A stretch of DNA of 64,000 nucleotides, taken from Anaerolineales bacterium. GTDB lineage: Bacteria; Chloroflexota; Anaerolineae; Anaerolineales; Villigracilaceae. The stretch is from NCBI GenBank assembly GCA_016744335.1, contig JADGEO010000005.1, positions 39,036 to 103,035 on the forward strand, in the 5' to 3' direction. The notes below the pieces were generated by a model. That model searched no databases, was not told where the DNA came from, and saw only the letters and a program-made list of their open reading frames with translations. Shown here one piece after another: positions 17,891 through 25,539 of the stretch. Position 1 is the first letter of the stretch. The number at the start of each line of letters is the position of its first letter. The position numbers were made by a program, and so were the translations under genes.

Positions 17891-18934
17891 ATGGAACCAT
17901 CCTACGCACCAACATCCTCACTAAATATCTTTCTTGTCCTTCCAAAGGCAGAATTGCACCGCCATTTGGAAGGTTCTTTACGCATCGAAACAATGCTAGA
18001 TATTGCGCGAGAGCATGGATTGACAGTGCCCGTGAGCATTTTGCGTTTGGCGGGCTTGGTACAAATCGGGGATGATGAACCGTATAATTTTACTAATTTT
18101 CTTGAAAAATTCAAAACGCTTAGACTTTTCTACCGCTCCTCCGAAGTGATTGAGCGCGTTACACGCGAAGCAGTTGAAGATGCGGCACGCGATAATGTGC
18201 GCTATATGGAATTACGCTTTACGCCAGTTGCCTTAAGTCGTGTAGAAAACTTTCCTCTCCAAGATGTGATGAGTTGGGTTTGTGATAGCGCAAATAAAAC
18301 AGCAAAAAAATTTGGCATTGATGTAAAGCTGATAGCCAGTGTGAATCGTCATGAAAGCCCAGAAATGGCAGAGCAAGTGGCACAGTTGGCTGTAGATATG
18401 AAAGATAAAGGCATTGTAGGCTTAGATATTGCAGGAAACGAAAATGATTTTCCTGCCAAACCTTTTGCGCCAATTTTCCGAGAAGCAAAAGAAGCAGGTC
18501 TTAAAACCACCGTCCATGCAGGGGAGTGGGGCGGTGCTGAAAATGTGCGAGAAGCAATCGAAATTTTAGGTGCAGACAGAATTGGTCATGGGGTACGCGT
18601 TTTAGAAGATGAGAATGTGGTTGCCTTAGCAAAAGAACGTGGGACAGTTTTTGAAGTTTGTCCAACCAGCAATCATCAATCTGGTGTTGTTCCTGAATTG
18701 GAAAAACACCCCTTAGCCAAAATGATTGAATCTGGTTTGATAACAACGATCAATACCGATGACCCTAGTATCTCGAGAATTTCTCTGACCAGTGAGTTTC
18801 AAATGGCAAGTGAGAAGCTCGGGCTTTCTATGTTGGCACTTAAAAAACAGACACTAAATGCGGTTAACGCAGCTTTTGTTTCAGAAGAAGAAAGAGAGAG
18901 ACTTGTCAAAGAGTTCAAAAAGGGGTTAGAATAA
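17891..18934 (+). CDS. add: Adenosine deaminase
   Basis: This enzyme deaminates adenosine/deoxyadenosine to inosine. The 347-aa protein has KAELHRHLEGSLR (zinc histidines), TVHAGEWGGAENVREAI (zinc His and catalytic Glu), IGHGVRV, CPTSNHQSG and TINTDDPSIS (catalytic Asp). The start ATG has weak ribosome binding sequence; CATAAA upstream may be a poor -10, so this too could be leaderless. Together with the two deoxynucleoside kinases it belongs to purine salvage. Confidence 0.93.
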   Translation: MEPSYAPTSSLNIFLVLPKAELHRHLEGSLRIETMLDIAREHGLTVPVSILRLAGLVQIGDDEPYNFTNFLEKFKTLRLFYRSSEVIERVTREAVEDAARDNVRYMELRFTPVALSRVENFPLQDVMSWVCDSANKTAKKFGIDVKLIASVNRHESPEMAEQVAQLAVDMKDKGIVGLDIAGNENDFPAKPFAPIFREAKEAGLKTTVHAGEWGGAENVREAIEILGADRIGHGVRVLEDENVVALAKERGTVFEVCPTSNHQSGVVPELEKHPLAKMIESGLITTINTDDPSISRISLTSEFQMASEKLGLSMLALKKQTLNAVNAAFVSEEERERLVKEFKKGLE

Positions 18935-19232
18935 GGGCATCCCCATCCCAACCTTCCCTCTAATGGGAAGAGACTATGGAAATAATCAGTTAGGACAACA
19001 AAGGCGCACCTTTGGGTTCTTCCATCTTTAGAGAAATTTATTAAGATGGAGAGAGCGCAGAGGTTTTTTTGTTTTTATTGCGAGAACTGCATTGCATCTG
19101 CTTTTAGATGCGTTGCAGTTCGGGTTCAAAAAAACACGCGTATTCTTACAAAACCCGATGTGCAACGCATTTTTCAAATGCAACGCACATCTAATATGAT
19201 GACGACCAGTACGAAAGCTAAAGGAGTTAGAC
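18935..19232. other. Spacer between add and acnA with imperfect hairpins
   Basis: It contains CAAAGGCGCACCTTTG and two imperfect palindromes built on related words, GAACTGCATTGCATCT...AGATGCGTTGCAGTTC and GATGTGCAACGCATTT...AAATGCAACGCACATC. The repeated word TGCAACGCA suggests either leader RNA structure or a regulator site for aconitase. AAAGGAG immediately precedes acnA. I see no gene here. Confidence 0.35.
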
Positions 19233-21932
19233 ATGACCCAAGATAATTTCAATGCCCGTGACACCCTCAAAACAGAAGGTGGCGAGTACACTTTTTATCG
19301 ACTAGATGCCCTTGAAAAAGAAGGTTTAGTTGACCTAAAGAAACTCCCCTTTTCGATTCGCGTTTTGCTCGAATCTGCCCTCCGCCAAGTGGATGGGAAA
19401 GGGATTACCGCCGATGATGTAAAACGCATAGCGGCATGGACACCGAATGGTGAACGCCCCGGCATCCCTTTCAAACCCTCGCGCGTGGTGATGCAAGATT
19501 TCACCGGCGTGCCCGCAGTCGTAGATTTAGCCGCAATTCGCTCTGCAGTAGACCGTCTCGGCGGGGATGCTTCTAGCGTGAATCCGCTGGTACCGGTCGA
19601 TTTGATTATTGACCACTCGGTACAGGTTGACTTTTTCGCCACACCCGATGCCGCACAGCGCAATACCGAAATCGAATATCAGCGCAATAAAGAACGCTAC
19701 GAATTCCTAAAATGGGGTCAAAATGCTTTCAAAAACTTCCGCGTTGTGCCACCCTCCACTGGAATTATTCATCAAGTAAACCTCGAACATCTCAGCGATT
19801 GTGTTCCCGCCCGTGAAATTGATGGCGAGTTGCAAGCCTTCGCCGATACCCTCGTTGGCACAGACTCCCATACCGTGATGATTAACGGTCTTGGCGTTCT
19901 CGGCTGGGGCGTTGGCGGAATCGAAGCAGAAGCCGCCATGCTCGGACAACCCATCGACATGCTCCTCCCAGACGTGGTTGGCTTCAAATTAACGGGCGAA
20001 ATGCCCGAAGGCGCAACCGCCACCGATTTGGCACTCACCGCTGTTCAGATGCTTCGCCAAAAAGGCGTTATTGCCAAATTTGTTGAGTTTTATGGTCCCG
20101 GGCTTGATTCTATGCCTCTTTCAGACCGTGCAACGGTTGCCAATATGGCACCCGAATATGGTGCAACGATGGGCTTCTTCCCTGTTGACGAAGAGACTCT
20201 TAATTATATGCGTCTCACTGGTCGCTCCGAAGAGACGATTGCGCGCACAAAAGCCTACCTTACAGAACAAGGCTTATTCCGTACCACCAGCACCCCCGAC
20301 CCCGAATACACCTCCACCCTCGAACTCGACCTCGCTACCGTTGTGCCATCGTTGGCGGGACCCAAGCGTCCCCAAGATCGAATCGCCCTATCCGATATGA
20401 AATCTGAGTTCAATAAGGCACTCAGAGCCGAAGAAGGGCTGCACGGTTTCGGTCTATCCGAAGAAGAAACGAAGAAAACCGCCACTGTCGGCACAAATGG
20501 CGAGAGCTACGAAATGGGTCACGGCGCAGTAACAATTGCCGCGATTACATCCTGCACAAACACATCGAACCCCTCAGTTTTGGTTGGGGCGGGATTGCTG
20601 GCAAAGAAAGCACTCGAACTCGGCTTAAATGTTGCTCCCCAAGTCAAAACTTCGCTCGCACCCGGCTCACGAGTGGTCACAGAATATCTAAAACAAGCAA
20701 ATCTTATAGAGCCGCTCGCCAAGCTAGGCTTCGGTGTTGTCGGATTCGGCTGTACAACCTGCATCGGCAATTCGGGTCCGCTCCCCAGCGAAGTGGCAAA
20801 AGCGATCACCAGCGAAGACCTGATTGTTTCGGCAGTTTCATCGGCAAACCGCAACTTTGCGGGGCGCGTACACGCCTTGGTGCAAGCCCATTATCTGGCA
20901 TCCCCTCCACTCGTGGTCGCCTACGCGCTGGCTGGCACGGTCGATATCGACCTCGCCACCGAGCCAATCGGCACGGGCAAAGATGGCAATCCCGTTTATC
21001 TCAAGGATATTTGGCCCTCCACAAAAGAGATTATGGAGGTGGTCAGTGCGAGCGTGAAATCTGAGATGTTCACAGAAAAATATGCCGAAGTTTTTGCGGG
21101 CGATGATTTGTGGAGAGGGATTAGCGTGAGCGAGGGCGATATTTACGAGTGGGATGAGGCTTCAACGTATATCCATCACCCACCATTTTTCCAAAACGTG
21201 ACCCTAGACTTGCCACCGATTGAGAACATCGAAGCGGCGAGAGTCTTGGCACTGCTAAAAGACTCCATCACGACCGATCATATTTCACCCGCTGGGAATA
21301 TCCCCGCTGACGGACCTGCTGGAAAATATCTGCAATCTCGCGGCGTAAAAGTGAGCGATTTCAACTCCTTCGGCTCGCGTCGCGGCAACGATTTAGTCAT
21401 GGTGCGCGGTACTTTTGCCAATATCCGCCTAAGAAATCAACTTCTGGACGATGTAGAAGGTGGTTATACCCGAAATCTGCTTGATGATAGCAAGACATCC
21501 ATCTTTGATGCTTCTGTCAAATATGCTGAAAATGACATCCCACTAGTCGTGCTGGCTGGTGCGCTCTACGGAAACGGCTCCAGCCGCGATTGGGCGGCAA
21601 AAGGGACACATCTGCTCGGCGTGGAGGCGGTCATCGCCAAATCCTTCGAGCGCATCCACCGCTCCAATCTGGTTGGGATGGGCGTACTGCCCCTCCAATT
21701 TGCGGATGGTGAAAGCTACGAATCGCTTGGGCTGACAGGGGAAGAGACTTTCAGTATTGCGGGCTTGAGCAACGACATGAAGCCGCTGAGTGATGTGACG
21801 GTTGTTGCGACTTCTTTGGACGGCTCTAAAAAAGAGTTTACGGCGAAGGCTTTGCTGAATACTGAGATTGAAGTTGAGTATTATCGCAATGGCGGTATTT
21901 TGCATACGGTGTTGAGGAATATGGTGCGGTAA
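19233..21932 (+). CDS. acnA: Aconitate hydratase A
   Basis: Aconitase isomerises citrate to isocitrate in the TCA cycle. The 899-aa protein is full length. The [4Fe-4S] cysteines are in SCTNTSNPS and GFGCTTCIGNSG. VGTDSHTVMINGLGVLGWGVGGIEAEAAMLGQP, DSITTDHISPAGNI, NSFGSRRGND and GSSRDWAAKGTHLLG (swivelling domain) are the family blocks. A perfect AAAGGAG precedes the ATG. GC-rich codon choice is stronger here than in neighbouring AT-rich genes, which may only reflect high expression. Confidence 0.97.
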   Translation: MTQDNFNARDTLKTEGGEYTFYRLDALEKEGLVDLKKLPFSIRVLLESALRQVDGKGITADDVKRIAAWTPNGERPGIPFKPSRVVMQDFTGVPAVVDLAAIRSAVDRLGGDASSVNPLVPVDLIIDHSVQVDFFATPDAAQRNTEIEYQRNKERYEFLKWGQNAFKNFRVVPPSTGIIHQVNLEHLSDCVPAREIDGELQAFADTLVGTDSHTVMINGLGVLGWGVGGIEAEAAMLGQPIDMLLPDVVGFKLTGEMPEGATATDLALTAVQMLRQKGVIAKFVEFYGPGLDSMPLSDRATVANMAPEYGATMGFFPVDEETLNYMRLTGRSEETIARTKAYLTEQGLFRTTSTPDPEYTSTLELDLATVVPSLAGPKRPQDRIALSDMKSEFNKALRAEEGLHGFGLSEEETKKTATVGTNGESYEMGHGAVTIAAITSCTNTSNPSVLVGAGLLAKKALELGLNVAPQVKTSLAPGSRVVTEYLKQANLIEPLAKLGFGVVGFGCTTCIGNSGPLPSEVAKAITSEDLIVSAVSSANRNFAGRVHALVQAHYLASPPLVVAYALAGTVDIDLATEPIGTGKDGNPVYLKDIWPSTKEIMEVVSASVKSEMFTEKYAEVFAGDDLWRGISVSEGDIYEWDEASTYIHHPPFFQNVTLDLPPIENIEAARVLALLKDSITTDHISPAGNIPADGPAGKYLQSRGVKVSDFNSFGSRRGNDLVMVRGTFANIRLRNQLLDDVEGGYTRNLLDDSKTSIFDASVKYAENDIPLVVLAGALYGNGSSRDWAAKGTHLLGVEAVIAKSFERIHRSNLVGMGVLPLQFADGESYESLGLTGEETFSIAGLSNDMKPLSDVTVVATSLDGSKKEFTAKALLNTEIEVEYYRNGGILHTVLRNMVR

Positions 21933-21939
21933 AGAACCA

Positions 21940-21970
21940 GACTACAAAAGTCTTCAAGACTTTTGTAGTC
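21940..21970 (+). terminator. First hairpin after acnA
   Basis: GACTACAAAAGTCTT and AAGACTTTTGTAGTC form an almost loopless 15-bp palindrome without a strong T-run. It may stabilise the 3' end ahead of the real terminator. Confidence 0.55.
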
Positions 21971-21987
21971 TCTCGTTTGCAAAGAAG

Positions 21988-22023
21988 AATCCCTCCGAGA
22001 TTTTTGGTCTCGGAGGGATTTTT
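21988..22023 (+). terminator. Terminator of acnA
   Basis: AATCCCTCCGAGA and TCTCGGAGGGATT pair perfectly with a seven-base loop and run into TTTTT. Confidence 0.9.
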
Positions 22024-22032
22024 GATTAATAC

Positions 22033-22145
22033 CGCACGGACGTGAACATCCACGCTCATAGCTCAACCCCGCTAAAGCGGACTCTGCAAGCGAGTCGACT
22101 TTAGCCGGCTTAAGCCTTTTAGCACGGTCGGTTTACCGCCGTGCG
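22033..22145 (+). repeat. Multi-hairpin repeat R1, copy 1
   Basis: The ~113-base core runs from CGCACGG to CCGTGCG and contains in order CCGCTAAAGCGG, ACT..AGT, GACTTTAGCCGG, GGCTTAAGCC and GCACGGTCGGTTTACCGCCGTGC hairpins. A shared ~75-base tail (TTCGTATCATTCGTCCAATT...GCGTTCAGCGAA) follows. It lies between acnA and the integrase-N-like gene. Confidence 0.85.
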
Positions 22146-22221
22146 ATGGTGGTTTGCAATTTCGTATCATTCGTCCAATTCGCGTAATTCCTGTTGAAAA
22201 AATCTGCGCGTTCAGCGAAAC

Positions 22222-22638
22222 TTACCACCAATCATCATCCCCAAAATCAACAGCATCTAAAATCTCTTCTTTTCTTTCTTTGAGCATTTTTCGCACATCA
22301 TCTTCTATCTCTTTATCCACCCGTTTACTCTCAACAAGAAATTTAAAGAACTTTCTGAACGATCCCATATACGATTTTGTATTAGATACGGATGCCCACA
22401 TCGCCTTGCGAGGATACCAGTCTGCTAGGAATCCATAAACATCTACAGCGTCGGCTTCATCAAGTTTGTAAAGGGGTTCATAATAAAACAAATAATCTGC
22501 GAGAAAATCTACGTTCTGAATATGATTTGCAACCGTTTTCTCAGTTAGTCCTGTTTTCTCGAGCCAAGCCTGAAAACCATCAAGAATAGGTTGATTATAT
22601 TTTCTGATTTCTGCCACTTCTTTGTCGTAATCTTCCAT
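22222..22638 (-). CDS. Stand-alone integrase-N (SAM-like) domain protein
   Basis: This 138-aa protein resembles the core-binding (N-terminal SAM-like) domain of tyrosine recombinases: GFQAWLEKTGLTEKTVANHIQNVDFLADYL, then SYMGSFRKFFKFLVE. There is no catalytic domain with R..HxxR..Y before or after it, only R1 repeats, so it is not a truncated integrase in any obvious way. The C-terminus is acidic, ending AVDFGDDDWW. It may bind DNA or be a captured accessory gene. Function unknown. It has R1 units on both sides. Confidence 0.65.
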   Translation of the reverse strand: MEDYDKEVAEIRKYNQPILDGFQAWLEKTGLTEKTVANHIQNVDFLADYLFYYEPLYKLDEADAVDVYGFLADWYPRKAMWASVSNTKSYMGSFRKFFKFLVESKRVDKEIEDDVRKMLKERKEEILDAVDFGDDDWW

Positions 22639-22767
22639 GAAGGGATCTTCCTTTTGTGAATTTGATTTTGGAGTAATTCGTGTTGAAAAAAGACGCGCTT
22701 TCAGCGAATCTCGGTGTGGGGATTATAGGGGATTAAATTGTCAATGTGGGGAGCAATTTGCGGTGTC

Positions 22768-22880
22768 CGCACGGACGTGAACGTCCACGCTCATAGCTCA
22801 ACCCCGCTAAAGCGGACTCTGCAAGCGAGTCGACTTTAGTCGGCTTAAGCCTTTTAGCACGGTCGGTTTACCGCCGTGCG
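22768..22880 (+). repeat. Multi-hairpin repeat R1, copy 2
   Basis: This copy is nearly identical to copy 1, including GGACGTGAACGTCC at its left arm. The flanks GGGGATTAAATTGTCAATGTGGGGAGCAATTTGCGGTGTC (left) and the ATCATTCGTCCAATT tail (right) are part of the larger ~250-base unit. The 22639-22974 spacer holds nothing else. Confidence 0.85.
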
Positions 22881-22974
22881 GTGGTCGTTTGCAATTTCGT
22901 ATCATTCGTCCAATTTGTGTAATTCGTGTTGAAAAATCTGAGCGTTCAACGAAACTCGGTGTGGGGAGGAAAAT

Positions 22975-23358
22975 TTAATAATCTGTAAGATGCAACTTCA
23001 ACCAATCTCTGAACCCATCTCGCCCCAATTTACTCGAAGCAACCTGAAGAATTATATTTTCCTGCTCGTCAATTAGCGCATCAATTTTATGCCCATTTAT
23101 TCTGAGGAAAATCTCCATCGCCGCGTGTCCAATACGCTTATTCCCGTCTACAAAAGCATGATTTTGAATCAGAGAAAATCCAAGTGCAACAGCTTTTTCA
23201 ACAAGAGTTGGATACAACTCAATTCTGCCAAAAGTCGCGCGTGGTTGAGCAATAGCCGACTCTAAACCTCCCATATCGCGGATACCGCTTGAACCCCCAG
23301 AGCGTTGAATGTGAAAATTATGCAGTTTGATAACTTCTTCGAGGTTTAGATAGCGCAT
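22975..23358 (-). CDS. doc: Doc-type Fic toxin
   Basis: The Fic core HAFVDGNKRIGHAA matches the Doc variant (HxFxDGNKR), which phosphorylates EF-Tu in the P1 system. The N-terminal YLNLEEVIKLH and the GIRDMGGLESAIAQP block are also typical of chromosomal Doc. It is 127 aa, the normal size. Its ATG overlaps the stop of the upstream antitoxin as ATGA. The pair is bracketed by R1 repeats. Confidence 0.92.
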   Translation of the reverse strand: MRYLNLEEVIKLHNFHIQRSGGSSGIRDMGGLESAIAQPRATFGRIELYPTLVEKAVALGFSLIQNHAFVDGNKRIGHAAMEIFLRINGHKIDALIDEQENIILQVASSKLGRDGFRDWLKLHLTDY

Positions 23359-23558
23359 CAGGCAGCTAATCGTTGATAAAGTTCGCCATATTCTTCTAGA
23401 ACTTCTTCCATAATTTCCTGAAACTTCTCATCGGGAAGAGAAAGTAGTTCCGTAATACCACGAAGCGCAAATTCTTCAGGGGTTATATTGAGTTGTGCAG
23501 ACTTTTCTTCTAGTTCAAGAAAACGCTCATCAGGTAAATTAAGTGTAAGTGTGGTCAT
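23358..23558 (-). CDS. Antitoxin partner of Doc
   Basis: This 66-aa protein starts MTTLTLNLPDERFLELEEKSAQLNITPEEFALRGI, a ribbon-helix-helix-like DNA-binding N-terminus, with an acidic C-terminal tail expected to bind the toxin. AGGTTCC is before the ATG. Overlap with doc indicates translational coupling. Autorepression is likely from the family but no operator is evident. Confidence 0.82.
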   Translation of the reverse strand: MTTLTLNLPDERFLELEEKSAQLNITPEEFALRGITELLSLPDEKFQEIMEEVLEEYGELYQRLAA

Positions 23559-23622
23559 AGGAACCTCCGTATGGCTATTATACGGGATTAAATCGTCAAC
23601 GTGGGGTGCAATTTGCGGTGTT

Positions 23623-23734
23623 CGTATGGACGTGAACGTCCACGCTCAAAGCTCAACCCCGCTAAAGCGGACTCTGCAAGCGAGCCGACTTTAGCCGGCT
23701 TAGGCTTTTAGCACGGTCGGTTTACCGCCGTGCG
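23623..23734 (+). repeat. Multi-hairpin repeat R1, copy 3
   Basis: This starts CGTATGGACGTGAACGTCC and ends GCCGTGCG. It is the first of two tandem units with a period of about 250 bases. Confidence 0.85.
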
Positions 23735-23870
23735 GAGATGGTTCTAAAATTCGTATCATTCGTCCAATTTGTGTAATTCGTGTTGAAAAAAATCTGCGCG
23801 TTCAGTGAATCTCGGTGTGGGGATTATACGGGGGATTAAATCGTCAACGTGGGGTGCAATTTGCGGTGTC

Positions 23871-23983
23871 CGCATGGACGTGAACGTCCACGCTCAAGGC
23901 TCAACCCCGCTAAAGCGGACTCTGCAAGCGCGTCGACTTTAGTCGGCTTAAGCCTTTTAGCACGGTCGGTTTACCGCAGTGCG
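23871..23983 (+). repeat. Multi-hairpin repeat R1, copy 4
   Basis: This core is nearly identical to copy 3, starting CGCATGGACGTG, including the inter-core flanks GGGGATTATACGG and GGGGTGCAATTTGCGGTG. Its last hairpin has CGCAGTGCG instead of CGCCGTGCG, a small loss of pairing. Track ORF 23849-24091 is its translation. Confidence 0.85.
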
Positions 23984-24075
23984 ATGGTGGTTCTAAAATT
24001 CGTGGCATTCGCATTGAGAAGTATCAAACACATCTTTTTACATTCTGCCAACATTTGCGCGCTCACTAGGCAAGG

Positions 24076-24081
24076 TATAAT
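24076..24081 (+). promoter_or_regulatory. -10 box of spermidine-synthase-like gene
   Basis: TATAAT lies 45 bases before the ATG, with a weak TTTGCG 16 bases upstream. Confidence 0.4.
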
Positions 24082-24126
24082 ATGCGCTTGAAGCGTTTAT
24101 ACAAAATTCATGATTAGGCAAAAAAT

Positions 24127-24882
24127 ATGAAACCACAAATAAAATTAGCAACAACCCAAACGCCCGACGGCGGAGAAATGGACCTTTACCAGCATGACCA
24201 AGATTTTTCTATTAAGATCAATGGGATTCAATTAATGAGTAGCAGACAACACGAATCGGAGTTGGCTTTGGCGCGGTTGGGATGTATACATATTTCCAGA
24301 CGCACAGCTCCGCACGTATTGATAGGCGGCTTGGGGATGGGCTACACCTTACGTCAGACTTTGGAGATGCTAGGTGACGATGGAAAGGTGATTGTCGGCG
24401 AGTTATTGCCCGATGTACTTGAATGGAATCAAGGTTTTCTAAAGGAACTTAACGGGAAGTCTATAGAAGATGAGCGCACTGAAATTAAGATTGGCGATAT
24501 TTTCCAATTGCTCATAAGTTCAGCAGATAGTTTCGATGCAATTCTGCTAGATATTGATAATGGTCCCAGCGCAATGACAGATACCGGAAATCATCAACTC
24601 TATACACAGGCTGGGATCGAAGTTTGCCGAAGTGCGCTCCGCAAAGGCGGAACACTATCCATTTGGTCGGCTGAGCCGAGTCAAGAGTTTGAGCAACTTT
24701 TGATAAGTTGTGGTTTTCAGGTGAAACGCTATAAAGTCCCAGCTTACACAGGCACAAGTAGAAATTCACGCTTTATTTGGGTCGCGGCAGAGAATAAGGG
24801 GCTTTTACCGCCTGGGGGCAGTGAACCGCGTCCATTGAAAAAGAAAACACCGAAAGCGAATCGTAGGTATCGAAAGCGATAG
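24127..24882 (+). CDS. Spermidine-synthase-like methyltransferase-fold protein
   Basis: This 251-aa protein has HVLIGGLGMGYTLRQTLEML (nucleotide-binding glycine loop), VIVGELLPDVLEWNQ (acidic strand end) and DAILLDIDNGPSAMT, the pattern of the spermidine synthase family. It lacks the usual N-terminal tetramer beta-hairpin and its catalytic Tyr/Asp region is altered, so it may not make polyamines. The C-terminus is a basic KKKTPKANRRYRKR tail, suggesting nucleic acid contact. It stands alone downstream of the R1 array. Confidence 0.75.
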   Translation: MKPQIKLATTQTPDGGEMDLYQHDQDFSIKINGIQLMSSRQHESELALARLGCIHISRRTAPHVLIGGLGMGYTLRQTLEMLGDDGKVIVGELLPDVLEWNQGFLKELNGKSIEDERTEIKIGDIFQLLISSADSFDAILLDIDNGPSAMTDTGNHQLYTQAGIEVCRSALRKGGTLSIWSAEPSQEFEQLLISCGFQVKRYKVPAYTGTSRNSRFIWVAAENKGLLPPGGSEPRPLKKKTPKANRRYRKR

Positions 24883-25301
24883 TTAGGGCTATATCAAGCT
24901 CTAATACTCCAGCCGAAAAATAGATATGCCTTATATCTGAAAAGATGCAATGCACATCTGTTCTAGCAAAGGTAGTTGAGCTAGAGCACCCTAAGACTGA
25001 AGGTTGCGAGAGAAAATCCCCGTCTCAGTTCATGGAGAGATGACTGCACGGTCGGTTTACCACCATGCGGAGGTGCTTTTGAAAACTCATGTCATTGCCC
25101 AATTCGCGTAATTTGTGTTGAAAAAATTGAAGCGTTCAGCGAAGCTTGATATACTGCCACCTCGAATATCAAAAGAATAAACAAATGTGTATCCGCTTAT
25201 GCGAACAAAACCTTTAGATTTTGCATAAAATTACAAGCGCAATCTCAAGAATTGCATTTTTTTCTCTTGACTGATTTATCCCACTGTATATTTAATCATT
25301 T
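24883..25301. other. Spacer with a decayed R1 end
   Basis: At 25051-25073 GCACGGTCGGTTTACCACCATGCGG is the last hairpin of R1 followed by a diverged tail (CCAATTCGCGTAATTTGTGTTGAAAAAATT...GCGTTCAGCGAA) to ~25145. The 5' part of R1 is gone. Around 24970-25030 a sequence vaguely resembles a broken tRNA. I see no gene on either strand in 24883-25301. Confidence 0.5.
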
Positions 25302-25418
25302 TCAGTACAAGCGTAAAAAGATACCTTGATGCACAAATTCTGATTTGCTGATTTGCATTTGTTTCGCAAAATCATTGACGGTTTTTTCTAACTGAGGGTC
25401 AAGTCGTAGAGTAATCAT
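25302..25418 (-). CDS. Orphan ribbon-helix-helix (CopG-like) protein, truncated
   Basis: This is too short for the ORF track. The product MITLRLDPQLEKTVNDFAKQ continues MQISKSEFVHQGIF and stops at 38 residues. It is the DNA-binding half of an RHH antitoxin: a beta strand with alternating residues, then two helices around ISKSE. A normal family member continues another 20-60 residues to a toxin-binding tail; here the stop comes after LRLY, so it is probably truncated. GGAG precedes the ATG, and a palindrome lies just upstream. No toxin gene follows. Confidence 0.65.
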   Translation of the reverse strand: MITLRLDPQLEKTVNDFAKQMQISKSEFVHQGIFLRLY

Positions 25419-25431
25419 TTTTATCTCCTAT

Positions 25432-25466
25432 CTACATTTGTGTTACTTGTTGTAATACAAATGTAG
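25432..25466 (-). promoter_or_regulatory. Palindromic operator candidate before the RHH gene
   Basis: CTACATTTGTGTTAC and GTAATACAAATGTAG pair over 15 bases with one mismatch around a five-base centre. It lies 14 bases before the RHH start, where autorepressing antitoxins bind. Confidence 0.55.
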
Positions 25467-25539
25467 GAGAAAAACAACATAAACTAAAACTGTCTTCTCA
25501 TGAAGGTAAATCCACCGCGCTAAATTGTGGAAGCCGCCA

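Noticed and set aside
22033-23983. Integron attC array
   Set aside because: The layout is similar but no GTTRRRY core, no IntI gene and no consistent cassette orientation are visible; kept only as an analogy.
22033-23983. CRISPR array
   Set aside because: Repeats are ~110 nt with conserved flanks and gene-length spacing, and no cas genes exist here.
23849-24091. 80-aa plus-strand ORF
   Set aside because: It is entirely repeat R1 copy 4.
24965-25045. tRNA-like sequence (GGTAGTTGAGCTAGAGCACC ... GGTTGCGAGAGAAAATCC)
   Set aside because: D-arm and variable/T-arm phrases are suggestive, but there is no matching acceptor stem, position 33 is not T, and the T-loop is lost. At most a degenerate relic.
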